From: Paratrimastix pyriformis
Lineage: Eukaryota; Preaxostyla; Paratrimastigidae
Direction of reading: 5' to 3'
Assembly: GCA_027972325.1 (NCBI GenBank)
Contig: JAPMOS010000001.1
Span: forward strand, 281,001 to 345,000
Length of the DNA: 64,000 nucleotides
This document shows, one piece after another, positions 42,501 through 53,143 of the stretch (the first letter of the stretch is position 1; every line of letters starts with the position of its first letter). A program made the translations under genes and the position numbers. The notes beneath the pieces were generated by a model, which was not told the origin of the DNA, ran no database searches, and saw only the letters and a program-made list of their open reading frames with translations.

Positions 42501-45500
42501 GTCTGAAGATGGGGCGGAGGCCTTTGCTCTTGGGGATGAAGCGCAGGTCGCAGGGCGGGAAGGGCAGATCGGGAGGCAGACGGGCCACCTGGGGGGAGGA
42601 GGAGTGGGCGACGTCGTGCTGTGATGTGAAGTGTCGATGCCCTCATCTCCACGACGGACGGGGGTGATGAGGGTGGCCCTGAGCTCGGCCATGCCCATGG
42701 CCGTGAGGGCCCGCCACACGGGGCGCCGGTAGGCGAAGACACGGTACCGGTAGGCGCTGGCCTCGGTCGAGTAGAAGTGCGTCCGCAGCAGCGGAATGAC
42801 CACGGCCCACTGCCGGCCCCAGCCCAACCCAGGATGAGAATGGGACGGACGGGACGGGGATGTTCGTGAACGGCGCCTCGAAGAGGATCCGATTGGCACG
42901 TGAACATCTCCAATGGGCCGCCCCGCGGGAGGGTCCCATGGCCGACCATGACAAATTCCACCCAGCGGGCCATCCGCCCCGCGTAGATCTCGTTGGGGTT
43001 GGGGCACTTCGCCTGGCGCGGGGCCGGAGCCGACGCAGGTGCGGCAGGCGCGGATGCAGGAGGAGGAGGTGCAGCTGCAGCAGCAGGGGTCAAAGGTGGC
43101 GCCGGGGCCGGGGCGGCCGGTTGGGTGTGGCGAAGGTGCGGATATCGAGCGGTGAGCGGGTTCCTGGTGGTGTGACGGCGCCGCCTCGGTGAGTCATCCT
43201 TCTTCTTGGGGGGCCCGGGTTCGACTCCACCCGATCGCGGAGATTTCTGCTGGTGTTCAGCCGCTTGGTGGTGCCGATCAGAGGCGGGCTTGAACTTGAC
43301 AGGCTGCTCTGTCGTGGGAGCGGCACCGTCGCACGTCACCTCACCACCCCCGGGGTCGCCGCCATCACAGCCCCGGATTGGCGCCGGAGTGGAGTCCGCT
43401 CGGCCGAGAGGGGCCCTGGGTGGGCTGTAGGCCCACGGGGCGACTTCATCGAGCGAGTCCGGGAAGGGCGGCGAGGCGGGGCACTCGTCCATGGGCAGAG
43501 CGGCTGTCACCCCGGCACGAGTGGCTGGATCGCGGGCAGATAGATCGGCAGACGCGAGGCCTGGCGAGGCGGCGGTTGGGGCGGCAGGCTCCGGGGGCCG
43601 CCGCTTCTTGGCGTTCTCACCGAAGGCGTCCATGTAATCGCGCATCTGCCACGAGAAGACGAGGATGGGAGACCGGGCAGGGAGGGGCTGGGGGGGAGAC
43701 CTTCATTCCCTGGGTAAAGAAGTGAACCGGGATCTTCTCGTACCGCCGCAGCGCCAGGAAGCGGCGCAAACCTGCGCGCCGCCAGCCCCGGAGTCACGCC
43801 ATCAGGATGGGAGGTCAGGGCAAGGCCTCGCCCAACCTTGAAAGAAGACCGCCTCGTTGTGCCGGGAGCCCCACAGCTGCCAGGGGATGAGGCGCCTGCA
43901 GATGGCGCGCACGTAGCAGAACACCTGCGCCCCAGTTCAATGCGATCGGCCGTCAGCCAGTGCAGACAGGGGTGGGGCGCGTGACACAGGCAGGCAGGCA
44001 GGTATGTGACCTGCTCATCCGAGGTGAAGGCCTGCAGGAGGTCGCGGCACGAGGGCGGGGCGGCCCACTGGGGGGACGGGCACGTTGCGGCGAGGATGGT
44101 CCCATAGGGGCACGAGCGGTGGGCGGCCAACATGCCGATCACCAGGGGTGCCAGCCCCCGCAGACTACGCGGCAATGCCGTCTAAGCGGGTAGGCCGTGT
44201 TGGCAGGGCGACACGGGGGAGACCAGACCTCGCGGCAGGGCGGAGCCACGTTGGGTGTGGGCACGGGCGGATTCGCAGTGGGCGAGACTCGTCTCCGGGT
44301 GCGGTGCGGGGCGCAGCTATCCTGTGAGCTCGCATCGACATCGGCCGCGCGAATGGGCGACCAACGCGATGGGGACGGGGAACGGGACGACGAGCGGCCC
44401 GGGTGCGCCCCGGGTCCCTGGTGGCAATCCGTCACTGGGGTCCCTCCGAGGCCCTGGGGCGCCGGAGCGTCCATGAAGATCAGGCGGATGAGGCGCCGTG
44501 CATCCGAATTCGTCGGGGCGAGTCGGTTCAAGACATCTGCACGTCATAGATCAAACCCAGCAAAAACCCCAGAGATTCACTGAACATGTGCTACTTTTTG
44601 GGGGGTAAGGGGGGGTGGAGGGAGTGGAGGGGGTGGAGCAGACGGGTGGTGGGGAAGCCCCGCTCGATCGGGCAGGGAGGCGCGTACAAAGTGGCGATCC
44701 GGGCAAAGGAGGGGTGCTCGTCGGGGCGCATTTGGAACCGGCAGCGGGGCGCCTCGCCTAAGACAGGCACCGGGGGAACCGAGTAGCCAGGGGGCATCGG
44801 AGGAGGGGTCCCAGGGGATGCCCTGCCGCGTTGCTGTGGGGCCGATGAAGATCTGTGCAGTGCAGCCGGAAGAGCCAATGCCGCGGGCTTCTGGGAATGA
44901 GCGGGAGCGGCCGTTCGGGTTCTGGCCGCTTGGGATGATGGCGAGAGGTGCCCGGCCGCGGGGGGACAGAGATCCTTTGAAGGAGGCCCGCGAGGGATGG
45001 CAGCAGGCTGAACGATCGGGGTCGGAGCGAGCGCCTTGAAGCACGGTCCCACGGCCATACTAGCGAGCGACGGTCCCGTGACCTAATTGCCGGGCCCCAG
45101 AGAAATCACTCGATGAAGCAGAAGACTGGAAGCGCGACGAACCTGCACATACCCGCCACGCCTTGGGCCTTGCTGGGCTGTCGGGGCAAATCCCGCCATC
45201 AAGCGCGCCGGAACAAACCAGCAGGTACTTGTGACAAGCACGCGGAGGGGACCATCTCCCAAGAGCCGGTGGAGCTCCCCCATGACCGGAAGGCGGAGGA
45301 GAGCGAGGCTGAGGTTATTGGGGCTGGCAGCAACAACAAACGGATAGCTGCGGGGCGGAAAAGAGTGATGAAAAGGAAAAGAACGCCGGACTTGCGAGAA
45401 CGGTGACCGGCAGTGATGACGTTGTGGTAGGGGAAAGGTACAGGAGCGAGAGAATCGATCACATGGGAAAGTGTCTACAAGAATGAGGCGGAGAGCCCAA

Positions 45501-45737
45501 TTCTGAGCGAACCTGCGCCAGAGAGCTTAAATTGCCTGCGGGGGCGGTGGACGGTGGTCTGGCCGCAAGAGGCGCAAGTGGGAGAACAACGCTCTGAGTC
45601 AGTAAAATCCGTAAATCATCTGATGATGTTGCGTATGCTTGTCTGCATCCAAGATCGCGTTCACAAAATTCGACGAGCGGAAGACAGAGAGCGAGCAGCT
45701 TCAGAGCAGGGCGGTTGAGATGTCCGGAAAAAGACAT
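39521..45737 (-). CDS. TERT: Telomerase reverse transcriptase, apparently complete
   Basis: Exon 1 (MSFSGHLNRPALKLLALCLP, then SSDDLRILLTQSVVLPLAP) and exon 2 (SYPFVVAASPNNLSLALLRL, then GDGPLRVLVTSTCWFVP) form a TEN domain. RNA-binding blocks follow: LAPTNSDARRLIRLIFMDA, CPYGTILAATCPS and the T motif FCYVRAICRRLIPWQLWGSR then HNEAVFF. RT motifs: 1 (LLRTHFYSTEASAYRYR), 2 (DLRFIPKSKGLRPIF), A (VAAVDISHAFDTLP), B' (GGIPQGSILSTLLCNWTYAT), C (LLVRLVDDFLFMSP), D (EGIPQFGCRANRTKT) and E (VPWCGLCIDGRTLE). The thumb includes PRMVCPLLHPLLWDPALNRA and the last exon RLSKTHIEAALEGEAARLG. All three catalytic Asp (A and C) are present. At least ten introns. This is the host enzyme, not a retroelement. Several splice sites are approximate. 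Its ATG overlaps that of AANAT. Confidence 0.9.
39682..39832. repeat. 18/24-bp minisatellite in last TERT intron
   Basis: About five 24-bp units (GTGAGTGCGAGGAGATTGGAGGCG-like, split here as GTGAGTGCGAGGAGATTGG plus AGGCG) and two shorter 18-bp units, with A/T and G/C variants between copies. It lies between the TERT thumb exon and the last exon. Confidence 0.85.
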
Positions 45738-46356
45738 GGCCGCCCTGCCCCAACCCGCCCCAACAAAATCCGAGCAAGCGGAAAAGTCGCCAGAAACGGA
45801 ACGCTGTGATGTTGGACAGCTAACGTTTCGAACAATACAGCAGGAAATGGATCTTGACGAAGTCATGAGAATCGAAGGAGAAGCTTTCCCGTCCAACGAA
45901 CAAGCGAACCGTGAAAGAGTCTCCTTTCGCATTCAGCAGGCTGGAGATGTCTTCATGGGGGCATTCCTGGGCGAGAGGATGGTTGCATTTGTTGCTTCCA
46001 CGATCGCCCACGATCGCCTCACCCAAGAGTCACTCCAGAACCACGACCCGCAGGGGAATGTGCTCTGCCTCCACTCAATAGCAGTCGAGGCAGCTCGTCG
46101 ACGCAAAGGGCTCGGGGATCGAGTTCTCGATTACTACCTCAACCATTTTTTGCCCGCCGTCCTCCCCGCACACTACCCGAATGTGCGCGAGGTGAGGCTG
46201 ATTGCCAAAGAACACCTCAGCCATTTCTACCAGAAGCATGGCTTTCGGGTCTATCGGCTTTTCGGAGTGGAGACTCAACCCCCCCGTCCGTGCTGCTGTA
46301 GGATGAGGGGCCGAGCGAGGTGCATTTTGGCGAGCCTGTTTGGCGGGATTTCGTGA
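45736..46356 (+). CDS. AANAT: AANAT-like (arylalkylamine N-acetyltransferase) GNAT enzyme
   Basis: One frame of about 206 residues. After a 28-residue leader come LTFRTIQQEMDLDEVMRIEG and EAFPS (GNAT beta1-alpha1), MGAFLGERMVAFVASTI, and the AANAT-specific block DRLTQESLQNHDPQGNVLCL then HSIAVEAARRRKGLGDRVLD. The acetyl-CoA loop R-(R/K)-K-G-L-G is intact. HLSHFYQKHGFRVYRLFG matches the terminal FYQ-x-x-GF of vertebrate AANAT. Of the two catalytic His in vertebrates (HLHALAV), only the second is kept (CLHSIAV). The family transfers acetyl from acetyl-CoA to arylalkylamines such as serotonin; fungal and protist members act more broadly, probably in amine detoxification. The last 25 residues are Cys/Arg-rich and atypical. 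The start codon overlaps the TERT start codon. Confidence 0.85.
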   Translation: MAALPQPAPTKSEQAEKSPETERCDVGQLTFRTIQQEMDLDEVMRIEGEAFPSNEQANRERVSFRIQQAGDVFMGAFLGERMVAFVASTIAHDRLTQESLQNHDPQGNVLCLHSIAVEAARRRKGLGDRVLDYYLNHFLPAVLPAHYPNVREVRLIAKEHLSHFYQKHGFRVYRLFGVETQPPRPCCCRMRGRARCILASLFGGIS

Positions 46357-46495
46357 GGCCGTTTCCCCTAAACACTTGAGTTGTGGTTGAAAGCGAAAGA
46401 GGCGGAATGATGTTGATTCGGAAGAAGAAGAAAAAATACACGCATCGTTCTCGTCCCTTCTGGGATGAAACCTCATGGGTACGGCGCCCTGAGTC

Positions 46496-47661
46496 CTACT
46501 TCTTCTTCTTCTTGCCCTTCTTCTTCTTCGCGGGCGCTTCGGGTTTCTTGATTTCAGGAGGAGGAGGAAGCGGCTTCAGAATTCGCTTTGGGGTGAGGGT
46601 GCGTTGGGCCGTAGTGAGATTCCGGCGGGTGGTCTCTGTGCGAGGATGCTCCGGTCCGAGCTCGAATTCGAAGACGGCGAGGGCCTGGGAAAGATCAGAG
46701 ATCTGGGGGAGAAAACCAATCTGACGGACCTTCTTGAATAATTGCATACACTCGTCGTACTTGGGTGGCAGCAGGAGCATACAGCAGGCCAGATTGTGGT
46801 AGATCGCCGCCGTGTCGGGGTGGTTGGGACCCAGGGTCTACAGCCGTGGATGTGAGGGCCGCCTGGGAGCGAGGATCAGACCTCTTCGCGGATCACCTTG
46901 GCGACCAGGAAATTTTGGACCGCTTCTTCCATCTACGGCAGGTCATCCCAGGATGGCGAAGAAGGTGGGGGACGGACCTGCAGGGCATGAAAATGGACGC
47001 CCCCCACACGGGCAAAGGGCGTTGCAATATCGGGGTGTCCGTCTGGAAGCCAGTCGCTGAGCTTCACGGCCGCCTGGAAGAAGGTAGTGCCGGGGAAGGG
47101 GCGAAGGCGGCAGACCAAGTAGGTGGCCAGCGCCTCGTCGTCGAGACCGGCACTCTCAAAGACTTCGCCAACAGCAAGGTGAAAGTACAACGAAACCTCC
47201 AATGGGGGTTCTTTTTGATCGCTGGCGTGGAGAGTCGGTCAGTGAAGAAACGTGACGTGTCATTCGGCGGACCAGAGTGCACTCCATTTCTGAAGAGTCA
47301 GTTCGAATATTTCGACGGCTCGCTGAAGGGGCCAATGGAATTGAAAAAAAGACAGTCCGAAAGACCTCGTAATGAGATTGGTTATGATAACAATGCGCAG
47401 ATTCGAGAAGTCTCGCGATCTAAAGAAAGTGACGAACCTGAGCGATAACCAACAGACCTCATCCGTAGGGGCTTGAGGAGGAAGAAGGATATCGCGGATT
47501 AGACTGGGATACCCCAGAACAACCCCGTCAACGGCCTGCATTCAAAAAGCCGTGATAGGCACCCCAACCTCTGGGTTATAGCCGACAAATTTGACAGCTC
47601 GGCCGACAAAGTTGGAGAGAGTGAGATGATGCGGGTATTTTCCCCCTCCTTCGAGTTGCAT
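46496..47661 (-). CDS. TPR protein with kinesin-light-chain-like repeats and poly-Lys tail
   Basis: The ATG at 47661 (MQLEGGGKYPHHLTLSNFVG) leads to FVGYNPEVGVPITAF, then DGVVLGYPSLIRDILLPPQA, then a block with FESAGLDDEALATYLVCRLR and HPDIATPFARVGGVHFHALQ. A 34-bp intron (46848-46881, GTCTG donor) joins KVIREE to TLGPNHPDTAAIYHNLACC, a typical KLC/TTC repeat. FELGPEHPRTETTRRNLTTA is the last repeat. The tail is Lys-rich (KKKKGKKKKK). TPR arrays bind partner proteins; no specific orthologue is claimed. Extra 5' exons may lie upstream (see 47662-48640). It is convergent with AANAT, 139 bp stop to stop. Confidence 0.6.
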
Positions 47662-48640
47662 GTGCTCGGTCACTCATCCATAGTGACGGTTGAGGAGTAC
47701 TGGTCTTTGGCGATCAGCCTCACCTCATCGGGTACAAAATAATGGTCGCGCTGCGGTGGAGTGGAGGCAGAGCACCTTCCGGCCAAGGGTCGTCAGCCCG
47801 GAAAACACTCGCCCCAAATACCAGGAGAAGTCGCTTGATGATCCTTGTTCACATGCATCCCGTGGGAGAGGAAGAAATTCATTGGGGCCAAGGGAGCGGT
47901 CTTCTCGCTCCCTACAAAAGAGCTCCTGTGCTTTGTGCAGCCCGGAGAGGGAAGGGGAAGAGAAACCAAAACGGAAGCCAAGGCGAAACGCTCGCAAACA
48001 TAAAAAATACCGGGCTGCGGGAAAGCAAGGAAACTCTCATTGCCTCAATTGCGAAGAGTGGGTGGGGGGGGGGGGGGGGGGGGGTGTTGCCAGTGGGCAA
48101 CCATCGTTATGGCGAGTCGGGGTCACGGCTCGCCGCCCCCTCCAAGGCGATCCCACACCACAAGGAATGGGAAAAAGAACTTGGTGCGGGCGACGAGACG
48201 CGAAACCCCCGCATCGTGGGCGTGTGGGTGGTGATGACAAGCCAGCAGAAGAGCAGAGCAGACAGTGGAGCAGGAAGAAGGGAAGGGGGAGTGGAGGGGA
48301 AGGGACAATGAGGGGGGATGGATTGACATCCCCCCCCGACCAAAGACGGCGCGCGGAACTATCAACAGCCCGCCGACGCACCAAAGGCGACGAGGGGCAA
48401 AGAAAACGACGGAGAGTTGGTGGTGAGGGCGAGAGGAGAAGTGGCCCAGACAGCGCGAGCCGAAGAGAAGGAGGGATGGGCGATAATATCAAAAAACCGG
48501 GGTGGGTGAGGGGTGGGGGAGTGTGCGTGTGTGCGGGTGAACGCAAGGGCATGAAGAAAATGCAGTGGCCAGGAGGGAATTTGTGAGATTGGTGGGCCAG
48601 ATGCGGTCGGAGGGGTGGTGGCATGGGTGGGGGGCCTGGT
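47662..48640. other. Unassigned stretch between TPR gene and cyclin
   Basis: Both flanking genes are on the minus strand. A G run at 48065-48082 (C in that sense) suggests an intron, and a CCCGCAG acceptor follows near 48014 in sense. Possible exon text downstream of it includes SLGPNEFLPLPRDACEQGSS and RDHYFVPDEVRLIAKDQYSS, but no family or continuous gene model emerges. It could be 5' exons of the TPR gene, a small separate gene, or the cyclin 3' UTR. Confidence 0.4.
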
Positions 48641-51049
48641 TTAGCCCCTCTGTGCACGGGCCACCTCGTCCTCTGCGCTGACTTCGCAAGCCACCTCGCC
48701 CTCGCCCTCGCCCTCGTCGTCATAGGCCAGTTCATCCTGGCCATCGCCCGGCTGCCGCTCGCCCAGGGTCGAGTCCTCCGAGGCCCCCATGCTGTCAAGC
48801 TCGGGGTCGGCCTCGAGGGTCATCTGCTGCTGCTGGGTATGGCGGGGGTGGACCTGGGGGGGTGGCTCCTGGGAGAGGTGGGGCTGGGCCATGGGAGGTG
48901 CCACCGCCGGGGCAGCCTGCGGGGCAGCCCGCTGGTGGTGTTGCTGCTGCTGGGCGGCCATCTGGATGCGCTGCTGCTGCTGGATGCGCTGCTGCTCCTC
49001 CTGGTAGGCGAGGGCGTCCTGGTCGCGGATGGCGTTCAGGTCGGGCAGGTCGAGGGCCGCCTCGAGGGGCTCTGGGTTCCGCTGGTAGTGGGCGGCGACC
49101 TCCTGTGGGGGCACAAGAGTCGGGTGATGAGCAAGGGAGGATGGGGGAATGGAACGGCGGGGGGCTGGGCGGGTGGTGCATAGAGCAGACCAGGGCGATG
49201 GCGGGGAACTGCTCGGTCGCCTCGTGCAGGCAGAGCTGGGCCACGGAGAGGTAGCGGAGGCTGTTGTACTTCTCGTAGACGGCCCGGATGGAGATGAACT
49301 GCAGCTTGAGCACCGTCCGGGCGAGGTCGTGCACGCACTCGGTCAGCTGGTGCTCCTGGTAGCCCGAGTAGTGAATCAGGGTGGGCGTCTGCGGGCGACC
49401 AAAGAGAGACGGTGATCAAGAGACGCGATCGAAGGGAGGGACAGGGGGGCGGGACGACGGGCGACGGGTGCGGACCCAGGCGGGCCTCTTGACGACCCGC
49501 AGGGCCAGCGAGATGGCGGCGGCGGAGACCATCGAGGGCAGGTAGCTGGGGGAGGAGACGCACGGCCGTGTGAGCGAGGGCGTGGTCGTGATGGCTTGGC
49601 ACAGACTGAGTGCTGACGTAGTAGTCGTGGAGAGCCAGCTCGGTGATGAAGCGCGAGAGCATCCCGATCTGGTTGGTCGCGTCGGCGGCCTTGGCGTACC
49701 GCTTCAGGAAGGTCAGCGTCGTCGGCACGGACATCGTGTACTTCAGCGTATCCAGGATCAGCGACTCCATCTTGATGATGGCCTTTCGCGAGCACTGCTC
49801 CCCGGAGATGCTGACAAAGTCCAACACGGAAATGGCGGGGGTTTCCTAAAGGGGGGCGGAGAGAGGCAGGGGGACAAGCCACCGTAAGTACAGCGAGGGA
49901 CCAGCGACCACTGCCAAGAAAAAAACGGCAGGGAGACGAACCTCGAACTTGGCCGCCAAGAAGAGCGATGTCACCCCAAGGAGAAGAAGCTTGCTGGCCG
50001 AGACCTGCCGCTTGCTGAGGAAGCGGTCGATCAGGTTGACGCTGAGGAAGAGCGAGTCGGGGCTCATCTTAAATCCGTAATGTACATCAAGGATCCAGTC
50101 GATCAATGCAGCGCGCATCCGCTCGTTCACCTCGGGCTGGTGGGCGATGTAGTCAGTGGTGACGAGGCAATCGCGTGATTGCTGCACATGAAAAACCCCA
50201 GGGAGAGCGAAAAAGAAGATGTGACAAGATGCTTTTTTCTGCGACGATCAGTGGCCATCCAGCAAGACGAAGGAACAGTGCCCGAAGAGCACAGACCTCT
50301 GATTCACGAAGGAACTGATAGATTTCGTTGACATACTCAGTCACAGCCTGCGGGTTGCGCGCATCAGAGCAGTCAATATCGTTGTATTCGACAGGATCCA
50401 GCGAAGAAATCCCTTCGTCAGCGAGACGAACACGATCCGGAGTCAGAGCCATGCGCTCCAACGACTCTGCTGGAACATGATGAGCCTGGTGAGCCTGCGG
50501 AGGCAGCATTGAGGCTGCATTGGGAAGGAAGGGAGCCACTGAAGAAACGGTTGGGCGCTGAGCCGAAGCGGATGCAAGGGGCCGGGGTGGAACGGGAGCC
50601 GAGGCTACCGATTCATCGATCCGCCTCCGCCGGATGGCCTGAACGTCGGGCTGTTGAACAGCGAGACGGGGCTGGGGGAGGAGAGAAGGCTGCTGGGGTT
50701 GCTGCTGGACTTCGACTTGGGTCACTTGGTCCAGAGACCGGAGCGGCTACAAAAAAACAAACGTATTCGCACATACAGGAGAATAGGAGGCCACAACGAA
50801 CGAAGGATGAGCTTGAGAAAAGAAGCTCGATCAGATAAGACCTTGCCAGCGGTGAGCGCCGAAGAAGGGAGCTGATTCGAACGATCCCTGAATGGAATAG
50901 CCGATTGACGAGCCATCAGATGCGGCTTCCCAGATTGAATGTCAGCGTTCTCGTTTGGGACGGCAGCCAGATTCGGAACCTAAGGGGACCAAACGACCAT
51001 GAAATGTGACGTAAAAAGCATGGGAGGCGCAGACAGTGCGAGTTGCCAT
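48641..51049 (-). CDS. B-type cyclin
   Basis: Exon 1 (MATRT) is joined over a 45-bp intron (50990-51034, GTCTG donor) to VPNLAAVPNENADIQSGKPH. The cyclin box is complete: NPQAVTEYVNEIYQFLRESE, QPEVNERMRAALIDWILDVH, SPDSLFLSVNLIDRFLSKRQ, LLGVTSLFLAAKFE, ISGEQCSRKAIIKMESLILD and LKYTMSVPTTLTFLKRYAKA. The C-terminal fold has LALHDYYV, YLPSMVSAAAISLALRVVKR and SGYQEHQLTECVHDLARTVL. The MRAALIDWxxxVH and F-x-x-x-(I/V)-NLIDRFL motifs mark cyclin A/B, and the text is closest to B. It activates CDK1 at mitosis. After the fold is an unusual 150-residue Gln-rich, then acidic tail ending VARAQRG. I see no convincing destruction box in the N-terminal exons. Confidence 0.9.
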
Positions 51050-51169
51050 AACAGTTTTGTTGAGGGAGGAGAGTCGAGTTTAAAAATTTTTCGAATTCCC
51101 TCTAGGACTGCCGTGCCCTTGTTCAACCGACTACGCTGCTGTGTCAAAGCTGCTTGTCGAGTTGTTCTG

Positions 51170-53078
51170 ATGATAGATGGCATACCGAGATCTTTCACCA
51201 ATGATAAGAGGTTCGCATATGTTGAGGTTCAGCTCCTTTCCATCATTCGTTCTTTCTCAGGCAAAATCCAATCGCCAGAATCCGTTCCTCCAGAGAACTC
51301 AACAGCTGTCTTGGCCGCCGTCATCGAAGCTGGTATTGCTGTACTTCATTTTTCCGACATTAGGTTTGTCCAATTTCTCTGCTCCTCAAGATCATTGTTC
51401 ATTCATGATGGGAAGTGATGGCGAAGAAATCACACAAATCATGAGAAAGGCAGCCCGGACTGCCCGGACCATGGAAGGAGCGGGGCGCCCAGCCGAGGTT
51501 CTGGCAGCTCATCCTCGATGCACTTCTCAAGTCTGCTGGGTCCCCCTTTTTCTTCGCCGCATTGTGAGCCGGTTCTTGCAGGTGGAGGCGTTTCCGGTGC
51601 TGGAGGGCGAGGTACGGCTGGAAGACTGCACCAAAGAGTTTGAAAAGCTCTTCAAACGAGCCTTGCAAAGCGAGCAGAATGTCGTGGGGGTTCTCTCGCA
51701 CCTCAGCCAACATTACCTGCTCTATACCAACAACGACAAGTATCTGCCCCGGTGGTCCTACTTCGATCCCACGCCCCTGGATTTCGGGTCTTTTCCCCTG
51801 CTTTGAGGGATTTGGGAAACTTCCTGGGCGGCAACCATGGGGCCGGGTCGACACTCCCCCTCTCCTTCCCCATCCCCAGAGACCAGGGGCCCACGGGGGC
51901 TCACATCCTCTCGTCCTACACTTCGTTGAGCCTATACTTCACCCTGGCGAAGATTCTTCCGGATCGCGGGGTTTGTTCCACTGCGCTGCTTCTTTCAGGT
52001 TGCTGACCTTCTCGTCCTCCTGCCCGCTCAGCCCTTCACCCTCTACGCGCTCACTCTCCGCGATGGGGCCCAGTACGAGACCCCCGACCCCACCCCGGTT
52101 CCGGCTGCCGCCCTTGCCGCGGATGCCTCCGACCATCCCGGGGAGATGGCGGCCCAGCCGGCTCCGGCTTCACGGCTCCCCCAGGCTCCGGCTCGGTTGG
52201 GGGCCCTGCCGCCCCGCCAGCTGTCCCGACCACAAGCACCACTGGAATACCCGCCCGCCCCCGAACCCGAGCCCATGCTCCCTGCTGTTGCTGCTGCTGC
52301 TGTTGCTGGAGCACCCGACCAGGAAGCCGAGCCAAGGATCCCCCCCGAAGAGCCTGGGCAGCTCGATGCGGCCCAGGGTGGCGCAGCTCCCGACGCGGAC
52401 TCGGTCCCATCGCCGCAACGTCTGTTGGGCCACCAGGTCGGGCGTCGTGGTTTCGATCAGGGAGCATGCAGTGCATTGACCTTGGGCTTGGTTCCTGGCA
52501 ATCCTCCCCCCCACCCACCCCCCTCACCCCCTCACCCCTCACCCCTCACCCTCACCCCTCACCCCTCACCCCCTCACCCTTACCCCTCACCCCCTTACCC
52601 CTTCACCCCCCCTCTCCCCGCAGAAATGTTTGTGGACTGCGAGCGTCTGGAGGCCATGGACCAGGCGCTGCGCAGCATCTTGGGGGACTTGCAGCCCATT
52701 ATCACGACATACCGTGGCCTGGCCGCCCACCTGGAGGCCCAGCAGTCCCGCCTCGAGGCCGCCCAGCAAGAGAACCGCTCCCTCGCGGCCCAGCTGGCCC
52801 ACGAGCGGCGCCGCTCGGCCGAGTTGGAGGAACGCCTCCGCTCGAGGCCGCAGCAGCCACCGCCGGTGGCGAGCCAAACCCCGAGCCCGCCTACCCGTCC
52901 ACCCAGCCAGCCCCTGGGCCGAGCGGGCGAGAGGCCGGCACGCCCCGAGGAGACTCCCCTGGTGCTGCCGGCGCCGCTCCCCGCCGGGCTCCCGGAGACC
53001 CGCCGATCCCAGAGGGAAGTTGCAGCAGAGCCGGCCCCAGAGCGCGATCGGCTTGGGTCTCGTCGACTTGTGTATTAG
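51170..53078 (+). CDS. Unknown protein with C-terminal coiled coil
   Basis: The ATG at 51170 begins MIDGIPRSFTNDKRFAYVEV, then ENSTAVLAAVIEAGIAVLHF. A GTTTG donor follows near 51369. Later exons encode VEAFPVLEGEVRLEDCTKEF and LSHLSQHYLLYTNNDKYLPR, then SYTSLSLYFTLAKILPDR and VADLLVLLPAQPFTLYALTL. A Pro/Ala-rich linker and a CACCCCTCA-rich intron (52500-52620) lead to a coiled coil: ERLEAMDQALRSILGDLQPI and QSRLEAAQQENRSLAAQLAH. It stops at 53076-53078. No family recognised. It is 65 bp from the stop of the RluA-like gene and 120 bp from the cyclin start. Confidence 0.5.
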
Positions 53079-53143
53079 GATTGCATGTCCTCCCCCTTCC
53101 CACTCCACCACCTCCCTTCCCACCAAAAAATGTCCGTCGGCCG

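Noticed and set aside
39521-45737. Reverse-transcriptase motifs as a possible retroelement
   Set aside because: The motifs are those of TERT (TEN domain, T motif, telomerase-type motifs A to E), with host introns and no terminal repeats, gag-like or integrase text.
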